Source: a candidate division KSB1 bacterium (GTDB lineage Bacteria; Zhuqueibacterota; JdFR-76; DREG01). Taken from it: a DNA stretch of 15,316 bases. The translations under genes and the position numbers were made by a program. The notes beneath the pieces are model-generated. The model was not told the DNA's origin, searched no databases, and saw nothing but the letters and a program-made list of their open reading frames with translations. Below are positions 1 through 10,019 of this stretch, one piece after another (position 1 is the first letter of the stretch; every line of letters begins with the position of its first letter). The stretch covers positions 1 to 15,316 of the forward strand of contig JADFJB010000113.1 of assembly GCA_022566355.1 (NCBI GenBank). Reading direction: 5' to 3'.

Positions 1-83
1 ACGGTATCGATTTCCAAACATATGAAAAAGAAGAATATTAAGCATGGAAATAGGGTGAAATGATCTTTTCTTGGATAAAAATT

Positions 84-117
84 ATAAGGATTATGAATAG
101 GTCAGGTCAGGTTAATA
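84..117 (+). repeat. Dispersed intergenic repeat, left copy
   Basis: This 34-nt stretch reads ATAAGGATTATGAATAGG followed by TCAGGTCAGGTTAATA. Its reverse complement recurs at 15041-15069, where one of the two TCAGG units is missing and a single base differs (28 of 29 aligned positions identical). The copy lies in the leader of the symporter gene, about 50 bp before its start. The TCAGG pair makes it a small tandem duplication inside a repeat. The function is unknown; it may be a mobile or REP-like intergenic repeat. Confidence 0.7.
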
Positions 118-168
118 AATAAATAGTTTATTTTTATCCTTTTCTTAGTCGTCTATTGAAAGAAAAAA

Positions 169-1716
169 ATGTCCCTCTTTGACTGGATTGTAATTGCCCT
201 TTATTTGACTGGAACCATCATATTAGGGCTTTGGGTGAGTAAAAAGCAGGAAAATTTAAAGGACTTTTTTTTAGGTGGGCGCAGTATCCCGTGGTGGGCA
301 GCACTTCTTTCAATGGTAGCTACTGAAATTAGTGCGGCCACATTCCTTGGAGCGCCGGAGCAAGGCTATATAAGAGATATGACCTATATGCAGTTTTCAA
401 TAGGGACTGTATTAGCCCGGTTTGTAATAGCTGCAGTTTTCCTGGGTGTTTTTTACCGGTTTCAAGTTTACACAATATATGGATATTTAACCCATCGTTT
501 TGGAGCACCTACACACACATCCGTTGCAGGTGTATTTTTGTTAGGTAGATTGTTTGCCAGCGGCGCCCGGTTGTTTATAGCATCTATAGCCATTAATGTT
601 GCCACAGGTCTGGATATGACATCTTCAATCATCATTCTTGCTATTGTAGCCATCGCTTATACCTGGCTTGGCGGAATAAAAGCAGTAATTTGGACTGATG
701 TTGCACAAGCTGTTATACTTGTCGGGGGTGGAATTATAACTGTCTTGAGTTTGATCAGTCATATTCCTTTATCTTTCAGTGAAATTATTGACCAGGTTGC
801 AGAAGCTGGTAAGTTCAGGGTTTTCGATTTTAGGTGGACTACACTTGATGGCGGCTCAGCGGCCTTGTTGAATCCGTATCATTTTATCCCGGCAGTCATT
901 GGTGGATTTTTCCTAACGATGGCTACTCACGGCACTGATCATGATATGGTCCAGCGCTTACTTACATGCAAAAATAGTAAAGAAGGTAAACGATCTTTAT
1001 GGATGAGTGGCTTTCTCAGTGTGATGGTTGCACTCCTTTTTATTTTTATAGGACAATTACTTTTTGTATATGTAACTCAATTGCCAACCGGTCACCATAT
1101 GGTTGAAATTGCAGACCAATTACGAGCTTCAGGAAAAAACGGTCATTTTTTTCTCCATTATATTGTTGAAATTCTTCCTATGGGTATTACCGGGCTTGTT
1201 TTAGCATCTGTATTTGCTGCAGCCATGTCTAGCCTAGATTCAGCGTTAAATGCGATGAGCGCTACAGTTGTAACCGACTTTTACAAACCATATTTTAGGA
1301 AAAATGCAGATTCAAAGCATTATCTGAAAGTTTCCCGTTTAGCAACGATATTGATTGGTGCACTATTAGTGGGAGCAGCATTACTGGTAGTTTATTATTA
1401 CGAGGCTAATCCTGAAACAGATTTGTTGAGTATTGCACTTGGGGTCATGACTCTTTTCTATGGAGCGCTATTAGGTATATTTTTAATTGGATTATTAATG
1501 AAATCCAGAGGCAGTACGGTAAGCAATATTGTTGGTATGGCTTTAAGCATTATTGTAATCATTCTCATTAAATACAACACTAGCCTTGCATGGCCATGGT
1601 TTATAGTAATTGGTACGTTGATTACTTTCATTATATCATTCCTAGGGAGAACAGCTTCTGTTATTGTTAGGAAATTCGAATTAGAAAATAATTCAAACAT
1701 TGAAATGAATGGTTAA
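169..1716 (+). CDS. Sodium:solute symporter (SSS family)
   Basis: A 515-aa inner-membrane protein with roughly 13 hydrophobic segments spread over its full length, the normal size and fold of the SSS (SGLT/PutP-like) family, which couples solute uptake to Na+ entry. Residues 36-43 (GGRSIPWW), followed by the helix SMVATEISAATFLGAP, are the family's typical N-terminal signature. A second conserved stretch, ASVFAAAMSSLDSALNAMSA, matches the late Na+-binding helix. The substrate cannot be read from sequence. The tight pairing with acs downstream (35-bp gap, same strand) suggests acetate, propionate or another monocarboxylate. The start at 169 is preceded only by an A-rich, weak ribosome-binding site (GAAAGAAAAAA). 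The last residues are a charged cytoplasmic tail. Family assignment is secure; substrate is inference. Confidence 0.93.
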   Translation: MSLFDWIVIALYLTGTIILGLWVSKKQENLKDFFLGGRSIPWWAALLSMVATEISAATFLGAPEQGYIRDMTYMQFSIGTVLARFVIAAVFLGVFYRFQVYTIYGYLTHRFGAPTHTSVAGVFLLGRLFASGARLFIASIAINVATGLDMTSSIIILAIVAIAYTWLGGIKAVIWTDVAQAVILVGGGIITVLSLISHIPLSFSEIIDQVAEAGKFRVFDFRWTTLDGGSAALLNPYHFIPAVIGGFFLTMATHGTDHDMVQRLLTCKNSKEGKRSLWMSGFLSVMVALLFIFIGQLLFVYVTQLPTGHHMVEIADQLRASGKNGHFFLHYIVEILPMGITGLVLASVFAAAMSSLDSALNAMSATVVTDFYKPYFRKNADSKHYLKVSRLATILIGALLVGAALLVVYYYEANPETDLLSIALGVMTLFYGALLGIFLIGLLMKSRGSTVSNIVGMALSIIVIILIKYNTSLAWPWFIVIGTLITFIISFLGRTASVIVRKFELENNSNIEMNG

Positions 1717-1751
1717 TTAATTTATTCCTTTGTATTTATAGGAGATAAAGG

Positions 1752-3689
<1,938 letters not shown>

Positions 3690-3696
3690 AATAGAA

Positions 3697-3727
3697 AACC
3701 TGGCAGGTTTTTCAAACCTGCCAGGTT
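3697..3727. terminator. Perfect 14-bp hairpin between convergent genes
   Basis: Arms AACCTGGCAGGTTT (3697-3710) and AAACCTGCCAGGTT (3714-3727) are exact reverse complements with a 3-nt loop. The hairpin begins 7 nt after the acs stop and ends 10 nt before the stop of the minus-strand gene. It can therefore terminate both transcripts. There is no long U-tract on the plus side, so it may instead be, or derive from, a dispersed palindromic repeat. Confidence 0.75.
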
Positions 3728-3736
3728 GCTTAACGA

Positions 3737-4918
3737 TTATTGCAAAAGTACCATTTTTTTGCTTAGGATTTGATTCCCTGCCTGTACTCTGTAAATGTAT
3801 ATACCGGAGCTGACGAGTTGGCCGGCATCGTCTTTTCCATCCCAAACAGCGGAGTTGCTGCCAGCCGGTTGTTTTGAGTGGATCAGCTCCCTGATTTCTT
3901 TACCAAGTGCGTCATAAATCTTCAAGACTACCTCAGAAGGGGTCTGCAATTCATAGTGAATCGTTGTGGTTGGATTGAACGGGTTTGGATAGTTTTGGTC
4001 CAAGGTAAATGAAGTTGGAATCTGTGTTTCATCCGATGCAACTGCAGTGGCAGTCGAATCGAATCCTTCTACCGTTAGGTTATCAAGCTTGAATGTCGTT
4101 CCAGAATCCGCCACAGTACCGACAAATGCAAAGGTTAGCCACTCTCCTGTAACTCGAGGAGTCGGATCTGTTGCCTCGATAAGCCATGCAGCCGGTTCAT
4201 CTGCTTTTTCACCAGTCCAAAATTTCACTTTAACGTCTCCTCCTTTGAGATAATATTTGCACCAATAATAGGTATCAGCCGCAAAAGCAAACGTAGACGC
4301 ACCGAGAACTGTCCAGCTTTCCGGAGCCAGACTCTGCAACGGAGCGCCCGGGCGCGGGTCCCCAAAAGTCGCAAGCCTTACAACACCAGCACCAGGGCTA
4401 ACGAACAATGGATATCCAGGTGTATCCTCCCTGGGATCAGGATTCGTAAAAACTTCCGAAGTATCGGAAAAATCTGATCTTGCTCCCAAAGCAAAATAAG
4501 AACCCGCAGGATTTGTGAAATTCACAAAATTGATCTGAAAAGTAATGACTTCGTCCGGGCTGCCATAAGGGGGATCTCGGAGCAGAGCTGCATGCGTCCC
4601 TGAAGAGTCCTGTGGATTTATGAAAGGCACTCCGTTTGATTGGATAATGCCCACGGAAGCAAGTCCTGCAAAATTGCCAGATGTGACAACCAACTCGTTA
4701 TCGATTTGCAGAACACTCGAACCGACTAATCCGACATCCGCGGTAAATCGCAGCCAGCCGACACCCGTGCCATCGATGCTAAACAGTGCATTTGGATCAA
4801 TTGCTGTGTCATTAAAATTGTCCTGCCACAACAAATTGGGGACTTGCCCAGAAACGTTACCGGTTAAGGTTACCAATACTGCCAATATACCAACAAAAGT
4901 AGTAAACCGTTTTAACAT
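3737..4918 (-). CDS. Secreted LamG-like protein with T9SS-type C-terminal sorting domain
   Basis: A 393-aa exported protein of unknown specific role. Residues 1-24 form a signal peptide (positive MLKR, hydrophobic core, cleavage likely before Q25). The middle, roughly residues 28-290, is rich in beta-strand and aromatic residues (DNFND near the start, LDNLTVEGFD near the end), resembling a LamG/concanavalin-like jelly-roll; no catalytic motif was recognised. Residues 304-393 are a C-terminal sorting/FlgD-Ig-like domain with YPNPFNP at 310-316, DGKDDAGQLVSSGIYIYR, and a KKMVLLQ end, the pattern used for surface delivery in FCB bacteria with type IX secretion. A strong ribosome-binding site (AGGAGG, minus strand, 4924-4929) sits 5 nt before the start. 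The gene is more GC-rich than its neighbours (one 60-nt stretch around 4321-4380 is about 68% GC), hinting at a different history. It is divergent from the TonB receptor gene. Confidence 0.82.
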   Translation of the reverse strand: MLKRFTTFVGILAVLVTLTGNVSGQVPNLLWQDNFNDTAIDPNALFSIDGTGVGWLRFTADVGLVGSSVLQIDNELVVTSGNFAGLASVGIIQSNGVPFINPQDSSGTHAALLRDPPYGSPDEVITFQINFVNFTNPAGSYFALGARSDFSDTSEVFTNPDPREDTPGYPLFVSPGAGVVRLATFGDPRPGAPLQSLAPESWTVLGASTFAFAADTYYWCKYYLKGGDVKVKFWTGEKADEPAAWLIEATDPTPRVTGEWLTFAFVGTVADSGTTFKLDNLTVEGFDSTATAVASDETQIPTSFTLDQNYPNPFNPTTTIHYELQTPSEVVLKIYDALGKEIRELIHSKQPAGSNSAVWDGKDDAGQLVSSGIYIYRVQAGNQILSKKMVLLQ

Positions 4919-5154
4919 GTTACCCTCCTACTGTTAGATGAAAAAAATAAACCTTCCATGAGGTTAATTAAGGTAATTGCTTTCAAATTTGATATTTAAA
5001 TATTAGTAAAGGTTTGATTGATTTTAATATTATAAAATGCTGATGAAATCTGATCAGCAAATGTCTTTTTAGTTAATTGTCTATAAGATTATTAAAATAT
5101 TAAAGTTAATGAAACTGTAATATGTTAAATTACAATTTCCAAGTCAAGGCTTTT

Positions 5155-5182
5155 TTGCAATAATATTGGGAAACAATATAAA
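5155..5182 (+). promoter_or_regulatory. Possible sigma-70-like promoter for the TonB receptor gene
   Basis: TTGCAA (5155-5160) and TATAAA (5177-5182) are separated by 16 nt. They would give a leader of roughly 145 nt before the receptor start. The -10 half overlaps the inverted repeat ATATTG/CAATAT, which could place a repressor site on the promoter. The match is modest and the region is AT-rich, so this is tentative. Confidence 0.25.
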
Positions 5183-5322
5183 TACATGACATGTTTGTAA
5201 TATATTGTAAAAATTATCTTGCTTTTTGAAGCTGATAAGATTAATTTACTTGAAAATTTTTAGTAGCGGAAATTCCAGAAGAGCATACTGTTTTGGCCAA
5301 ATTTAAAATTTATTCATTTAAC

Positions 5323-5329
5323 GGAGGTG
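5323..5329 (+). promoter_or_regulatory. Ribosome-binding site that fixes the TonB receptor start
   Basis: GGAGGTG is a near-perfect Shine-Dalgarno sequence placed 6 nt before the ATG at 5336. An in-frame GTG at 5327 overlaps this site and so cannot be the start. This makes the receptor 946 residues long. Confidence 0.85.
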
Positions 5330-5335
5330 AACCAT

Positions 5336-8176
5336 ATGAAAAACCCATTATTACGAAACATCAAATCAGTCTTTATAATAATTTTACTGATAATGGTTAC
5401 TGCAAGCGCTGCCTTTAGTCAAAATGCCGTGTTGAAAGGTAGTGTTGTAGATAAAACGGATGGAAACCCACTTCCTGGGGCAAATATCCAGATATTTAAT
5501 AATCAAGCCCAAAGAGGCAGCGCTGCAAATGCTTCCGGTTCGTTTGAAGTAAGGAATATTCCAGCTGGCACTTATACGGTGACAGTTTCTTTTATTGGTT
5601 ATCAAAAATATATCATGGAGAATACAACGTTTTCTTCCGGTGAGACTAAAATAATTTCGGTAGAGCTTGCTCTTGGTGGCCTATTTTTGGATGCAGTGAG
5701 TGTGACTGCATCTCGACGTGCGGTAAAAATACTCGATGCTCCGGCTTCCATATCAATAATTAGTGAGTCTGATTTACGTGGAGCAATTGCGCCAAGTTCC
5801 GCTGCAGTCCTGGTTAACTATCCTGGAATTGATATGGCTACAACTGGAATAGATCGCCGCGAAATCGTATTACGAGGCTTCAATAACGCGTTTTCAGGCG
5901 CTACTTATATTTTGACGGATTACAGGCAGGCTGCCGTGCCCTCACTTGCCGTTAACCTCAATTCAATCATGCCCAACCTTTTGGAGGACTTAGAGAAAAT
6001 TGAAATTGTTAGAGGCCCGGGTTCGGCCCTCTATGGTCCTGGTGTTGATGTGGGGGTTATTCATTATATCACTAAAAGTCCGTTTACCTATCCTGGGACC
6101 ACTATATCATTGTCAGGAGGAGAACGAAGCTTTTACACGGGCGCCATTCGTCACGCAGGTTTATTGAGTGATAATGTGGCATACAAGTTCACAGGCCAAT
6201 ATGGACAAGCCAACGATTGGGAATTGGATGCCAGCGATCTTTTGGATAAAGCTCAACTTGATCTTGATGCTGCGGGACTAGAAAGAAATTATGATTACAA
6301 AAAATTGAACCTCAATGGGACGTTGCAATTTCGAATTAATGATGATGCTACACTGACTGCAACTGGCGGATATTCGACCCTGACCGCAGTTTTACTTACA
6401 GGCATTGGGACAGTCCAGGCTGACGGATTTGGCTACAAATATGGTCAGCTTCGTCTTCAGACAGGTCGATTTTTTGCTCAAGCATATTTTAATAATAATG
6501 ATGGTGGAGATTCCTTTGTTTATGGTAGCAGAGTTAAAGTTGTCGATAACACGCTTCAGGTTAATTTTCAGGCACAATATGATTTTGATCTTTCAGAAAA
6601 CCAACAAGTTATTTTCGGGGTAGATTTAGATAACACAAGGCCGGATACGGAAGGTACGATTTACGGTAGAAATGAAGACGACGATACGATTACGGAGTTT
6701 GGTACTTACATTCAAACGCTTACCAGGTTGTCTCGAAAGTTTGATTTAACTTTGGCATTGCGCGGTGACTACAATAATATTCAGGAGAAACTTCAATTAT
6801 CACCACGAATTGCAATGGTCTTTAAACCAAATACTAATAACTCATTTCGTGCTACCTACAATCGCGCTTTTTCTGCACCAGGGAACAATCCACTCTTTTT
6901 GGACATTGTGGCACGTGCACCGGATGCAGCGCTTCCGTTCGTAATCCGGGGCCGGGGATCTAAGGATGGATATGTCTTTCCAAGGAATCCTGATTACCTA
7001 GCCTTTGCTGGAACAGACTTGGTTGCCAGAAGTATTAATCCGGCAACACTGGGCTTAGCTCAACCAGTTGGATTGCCTTTGGACGCAGTCTGGGGTGCAG
7101 TGTATGCCGGTTTGGCTGCAATCCCAATTGAAGAATTGAAAGCCCAGCTTCCGGCGCCGTTGAATACGTTCCCCAATATCATCATCCAGGGCTTGATTAA
7201 TGCTTTTGCTCCAGGACTTACCGATGTTACTGGTTTTTCTAGGGGAGTCCTGGGTATTCTGAATACAACAACATTCTCAATCGATCCGGTTTCAGACGTT
7301 GCAAATATAAGCCCTATAAGAGAAACGATTAGTCAAACTTTGGAAGCTGGATACAAAGGCCTTTTCAACAATCGCTTTATGTTTGCGATTGATGCTTATT
7401 ATACCACTAAAGAGAATTTTGTGGGTCCGGTTTTAATCGAAACACCATTTGTTCTGGTACCAACACTAATCGCAGATTTGGAAGCCGGTCTTGCGCAAGG
7501 TATAACCAATAATACTGAGCTGGCTGCCACTCTTGCTGCCCTGGGTTTTACACCCGATGCTGTTGCCGCCCTCATCATAGGCCTCGCAGCAGATCAGTTG
7601 CCGAGTGCATCTACGCCTGTCGCCCTTGTAGTACCAAATGAAAACGACCTTGGTGTAGGAGTAGCGCCCGAGTTACTGGGAACTTACAAAAATTTTGGTA
7701 AAGTTGAATACTGGGGAATCGACGCTAGTTTCCAATATTTTGCCAATCAAAATACACGAATCTTTGGAAACATTTCTATGGTGAGTGATGATTTCTTCGA
7801 TAACAAAGAATTGGATGAAGCAAATGTTGATATAAAGCTGGCATTAAACGCTCCTTCCCTTAAGGTAAAGGGTGGTTTTGCACACAATACCCCCTCTGGT
7901 ATTACATTTGGGGCATCAGCTCGTTTTATAAAAGGATTTCCGGTTTTTTCAGGACCCTATGTAGGTGGTCTTCCCGCACCCTACGGGGACGGAAAAAATG
8001 GTGTCGAGGACTATTTCTTACTGGATATTAACTTTGGCTATGACCTGAATGATTTTGCCCAGGGTCTGCGGTGGGATTTATCGATTAATAACGTACTAAA
8101 TAATAAACATCGCGAATTTATCGGGGCTCCAAAAATCGGAAGACTCATAATGAGCCGTTTAATGTTTACTATGTAG
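5336..8176 (+). CDS. TonB-dependent outer-membrane receptor
   Basis: A 946-aa outer-membrane receptor that imports bulky ligands using TonB/ExbBD energy. Residues 1-29 are a signal peptide ending at AFSQ. Residues about 30-115 are a carboxypeptidase-regulatory-like beta-sandwich (GNPLPGANIQIF, GSFEVRNIPAGTYTVTVSFIGYQ), typical of SusC-like and related FCB receptors. A TonB-box-like segment DAVSVTA lies at 119-125. The plug covers roughly 134-245 (IEIVRGPGSALYGPG, then YITKSP). The rest is a 22-strand-type barrel. Two hydrophobic, Ala/Leu-rich insertions (about 583-630 and 709-758) look helical and probably sit in external loops. No SusD partner is encoded nearby, so it is not a standard Sus pair. 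The ligand is unknown. The final strand ends RLMFTM rather than with the usual terminal aromatic residue. The start was chosen from the strong ribosome-binding site at 5323-5329. Confidence 0.93.
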   Translation: MKNPLLRNIKSVFIIILLIMVTASAAFSQNAVLKGSVVDKTDGNPLPGANIQIFNNQAQRGSAANASGSFEVRNIPAGTYTVTVSFIGYQKYIMENTTFSSGETKIISVELALGGLFLDAVSVTASRRAVKILDAPASISIISESDLRGAIAPSSAAVLVNYPGIDMATTGIDRREIVLRGFNNAFSGATYILTDYRQAAVPSLAVNLNSIMPNLLEDLEKIEIVRGPGSALYGPGVDVGVIHYITKSPFTYPGTTISLSGGERSFYTGAIRHAGLLSDNVAYKFTGQYGQANDWELDASDLLDKAQLDLDAAGLERNYDYKKLNLNGTLQFRINDDATLTATGGYSTLTAVLLTGIGTVQADGFGYKYGQLRLQTGRFFAQAYFNNNDGGDSFVYGSRVKVVDNTLQVNFQAQYDFDLSENQQVIFGVDLDNTRPDTEGTIYGRNEDDDTITEFGTYIQTLTRLSRKFDLTLALRGDYNNIQEKLQLSPRIAMVFKPNTNNSFRATYNRAFSAPGNNPLFLDIVARAPDAALPFVIRGRGSKDGYVFPRNPDYLAFAGTDLVARSINPATLGLAQPVGLPLDAVWGAVYAGLAAIPIEELKAQLPAPLNTFPNIIIQGLINAFAPGLTDVTGFSRGVLGILNTTTFSIDPVSDVANISPIRETISQTLEAGYKGLFNNRFMFAIDAYYTTKENFVGPVLIETPFVLVPTLIADLEAGLAQGITNNTELAATLAALGFTPDAVAALIIGLAADQLPSASTPVALVVPNENDLGVGVAPELLGTYKNFGKVEYWGIDASFQYFANQNTRIFGNISMVSDDFFDNKELDEANVDIKLALNAPSLKVKGGFAHNTPSGITFGASARFIKGFPVFSGPYVGGLPAPYGDGKNGVEDYFLLDINFGYDLNDFAQGLRWDLSINNVLNNKHREFIGAPKIGRLIMSRLMFTM

Positions 8177-8200
8177 CACCCTATTTAATTATTTATAATT

Positions 8201-8239
8201 AACTCCCAATCCTTATTTTGAAGATTGGGAGTTTTTTTT
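8201..8239 (+). terminator. Rho-independent terminator after the TonB receptor gene
   Basis: An 11-bp perfect stem (AACTCCCAATC at 8201-8211, GATTGGGAGTT at 8223-8233) with an 11-nt loop runs directly into eight T residues (8232-8239). It lies 24 nt after the receptor stop codon. Confidence 0.9.
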
Positions 8240-8330
8240 GCAATGGTTTCATTTTTTATTAATTTACACTTGGTTTTCAAATAGCATTTATAATTTCTTT
8301 TATCCGTAATAATTAAAACTACCCTATCAT

Positions 8331-9047
8331 ATGAGTCAAACGAATTCTGTAAAACATCTTTTATTTTTTCTTATTGTGGGAACTCTTGGCCTTGTTTTAT
8401 TCATCATGTTTTATCCACCATATGATGATTTTTCTTCCCTTAAACTAACTGTAGATCAATCAGCTGCAATTGAAAAGTCTAAAATACTAGCAAGAAAATT
8501 GAATATAGATGTTACAGATAAAGACCCATCTGTATCGTTGCACCGCCAGAACAAACTTTTAGAAGATCATCAAAAAAAATATGGTTTGAAAGAAACTGCA
8601 AAAAAAATAAATGAGAACCTGCCGGGCTATTATTGGCGCATCAACTATTCAGACTTAAAAGAAAGTCGGGATTCAGTTTCGACAGCGTCAGTTGCGGATG
8701 ATAATCAAAAATCATTGCGGTTTGAAATTTCGACAACCGGGCAGTTAATTTCGATTGATAATCAGTTAGCCGATAGTCGAAATTCAGATGAGTTTGGAAA
8801 TTCCCACGAGGAAAGTTCTCGGTACATCGCTGGTTTCTCAGAAGCAATGGATAATTCCCGACAGGAATTTGGCGAAGATAGGCTGCTCAAAGTCATTAAA
8901 ACATCCATGGAAAAAAGTGCCTCGGAAATCTTGGAGGATGTTCAAGAAAAAGTCAAACTTTTCACAGGTGATACCCCCCAACATGATGACATGACGATGG
9001 TTGTAGTAAGGGTGGCTGATTTGTTACTTACAAACTCAAATTCATAA
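8331..9047 (+). pseudogene. Remnant of a membrane-anchored SpoIIE/PP2C-type phosphatase, catalytic core missing
   Basis: The frame is open for 238 aa but looks like two ends of a larger protein. Residues 10-28 form one membrane helix followed by YPPYDDF. Residues about 35-150 (VDQSAAIEKSKILARKL; LPGYYWRINY; FEISTTGQLISID) resemble a PepSY-like extracytoplasmic sensor module. From Y165 the sequence becomes the extreme C-terminus of a SpoIIE/RsbU phosphatase: YIAGFSEAMDN matches the family pattern YTDG-x-(S/T)EAMD, then EFGEDRLL, and QHDDMTMVVVRV with D219/D220 at the metal-binding position. The rest of the catalytic domain, including its first metal-binding aspartates, is absent. The aspartate of YTDG is alanine here (A167). 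It therefore should not dephosphorylate anything. No clear ribosome-binding site precedes the ATG. An in-frame internal deletion is the simplest explanation; a functional short sensor protein is the alternative. Confidence 0.65.
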
Positions 9048-9114
9048 ATTTGATCTTATTTTTGGCTTTGTATCTAAAATGCTGGTTTTTGGAATATGTC
9101 TATTGTGATAATTC

Positions 9115-9126
9115 CGGATCGATCCG
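9115..9126. repeat. 12-bp perfect palindrome
   Basis: CGGATCGATCCG is its own reverse complement and lies alone in the 189-bp gap between the phosphatase remnant and the UVR-motif gene, about 110 bp before the latter's start. It could be an operator for the downstream gene, but only one copy is present. Confidence 0.35.
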
Positions 9127-9236
9127 ATTATGGATTATGGCTTAAATAGTCTTACCTAGCTCAGTCTGAATTAGATTGAAATACGAGCCTAATTTTAGTA
9201 CATATTAATATTTTGAATTGATAAAGAATTTGCTAC

Positions 9237-10019
9237 ATGCTATCAAGTGGAAAAGACATTAATCGTTTATTGCGGGAATGGCCTCACGATCCTTCCAAGG
9301 TAAATGTCAGGCGAATTATTGGTGAAGATGGGAGAGAAAAGATTCAGCTAAGGGTTGACCTAGGTATCTTGCAAATGGAATTGGATGGACGCCCTGATGG
9401 GAAACGGCCCTTTGGAAAGGAATCTCTACTCGATCATTATCTAAACAATCTTAAGCAACATAAGCTTAAAAAAAAGACGGATGAAGGATTTGAATTGAGC
9501 AAAGAGGACTGCCTGAATCTTCAACAAGAAGCGGTTCAATACTACCATCGTTATCTAAGTCTATTTTATCTTGGTGATTTTGAAAGTGTGGTTCGGGATA
9601 CGAATCGAAATATTAAAGCCTTTGATTTTGTAGAACGCTATGCTTTGGATCCAAAAGATAAATTAATATTTGATCAATTTCGTCCTTTCGTACTAATGAT
9701 GTACACAAGGGCAAGAGCCTCGATCGCATTGAAAGATAAAAATTTTGATTTGGCAATAGCCCATGTAAAAAAGGGTGTCGACCAGATTGAAAGACTCCAG
9801 ACTGAAGTTCCCAATGAATCAGCAAGTACGCATCATGAATTGATTTTTCTACAGCGTTGGATGAAAGAGATTAATGAACTAAAACCTGAAGATCCACTGG
9901 AAAAATTGGAACGGGAAATGAATGAAGCTGTTCAAACGGAAAATTTTGAACTTGCTGCTAAACTTCGTGATGAAATTCGAATTATGGCGCATCCAAAATT
10001 ATTTAAATCGGATTTATAA
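9237..10019 (+). CDS. UVR-motif protein with helical TPR-like middle
   Basis: A 260-aa, probably cytoplasmic protein with no signal peptide or membrane segment. Residues 1-60 form a compact charged N-terminus (VNVRRIIGEDGREKIQLRVDLGILQMELDGRPDG), seen as a conserved head in such proteins. Residues about 95-205 are alpha-helical with a pair of TPR-like helices (YYHRYLSLFYLGDFESVV; ARASIALKDKNFDLAIAHV). Residues about 220-252 are a UVR motif (LEKLEREMNEAVQTENFELAAKLRDEI), the coiled-coil hairpin by which UvrB and UvrC contact each other and which also occurs in McsA and Clp ATPases. It has none of the nuclease or helicase domains of UvrB/UvrC. It may act as an adaptor to UvrA/UvrB/UvrC or to a Clp machine, but that is inference. 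ligA lies downstream on the same strand, 578 bp away, too far to argue for an operon. Confidence 0.75.
   Translation: MLSSGKDINRLLREWPHDPSKVNVRRIIGEDGREKIQLRVDLGILQMELDGRPDGKRPFGKESLLDHYLNNLKQHKLKKKTDEGFELSKEDCLNLQQEAVQYYHRYLSLFYLGDFESVVRDTNRNIKAFDFVERYALDPKDKLIFDQFRPFVLMMYTRARASIALKDKNFDLAIAHVKKGVDQIERLQTEVPNESASTHHELIFLQRWMKEINELKPEDPLEKLEREMNEAVQTENFELAAKLRDEIRIMAHPKLFKSDL

Larger units (their letters stand above)
4919..5335. other. AT-rich divergent intergenic region (417 bp)
   Basis: There is no credible open reading frame here. The stretch is very AT-rich and should hold the promoters of both divergent genes. It contains a short inverted repeat GCTGAT/ATCAGC (5039-5044 and 5053-5058) and another, ATATTG-GGAAA-CAATAT (5163-5179). 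Either could be an operator, but such short arms are expected by chance in DNA of this composition. Confidence 0.5.

Noticed and set aside
3-41. Possible tail of an upstream gene: the frame from base 3 reads GIDFQTYEKEEY then stops at 39-41.
   Set aside because: Only 12 codons are visible and nothing identifies them; another frame also runs open to 63. It is not enough to call a gene.
4620-4937. A 105-codon plus-strand frame opposite the sorted surface protein.
   Set aside because: It lies wholly antisense to a well-supported gene with signal peptide and sorting domain, and its sequence has no protein-like features.
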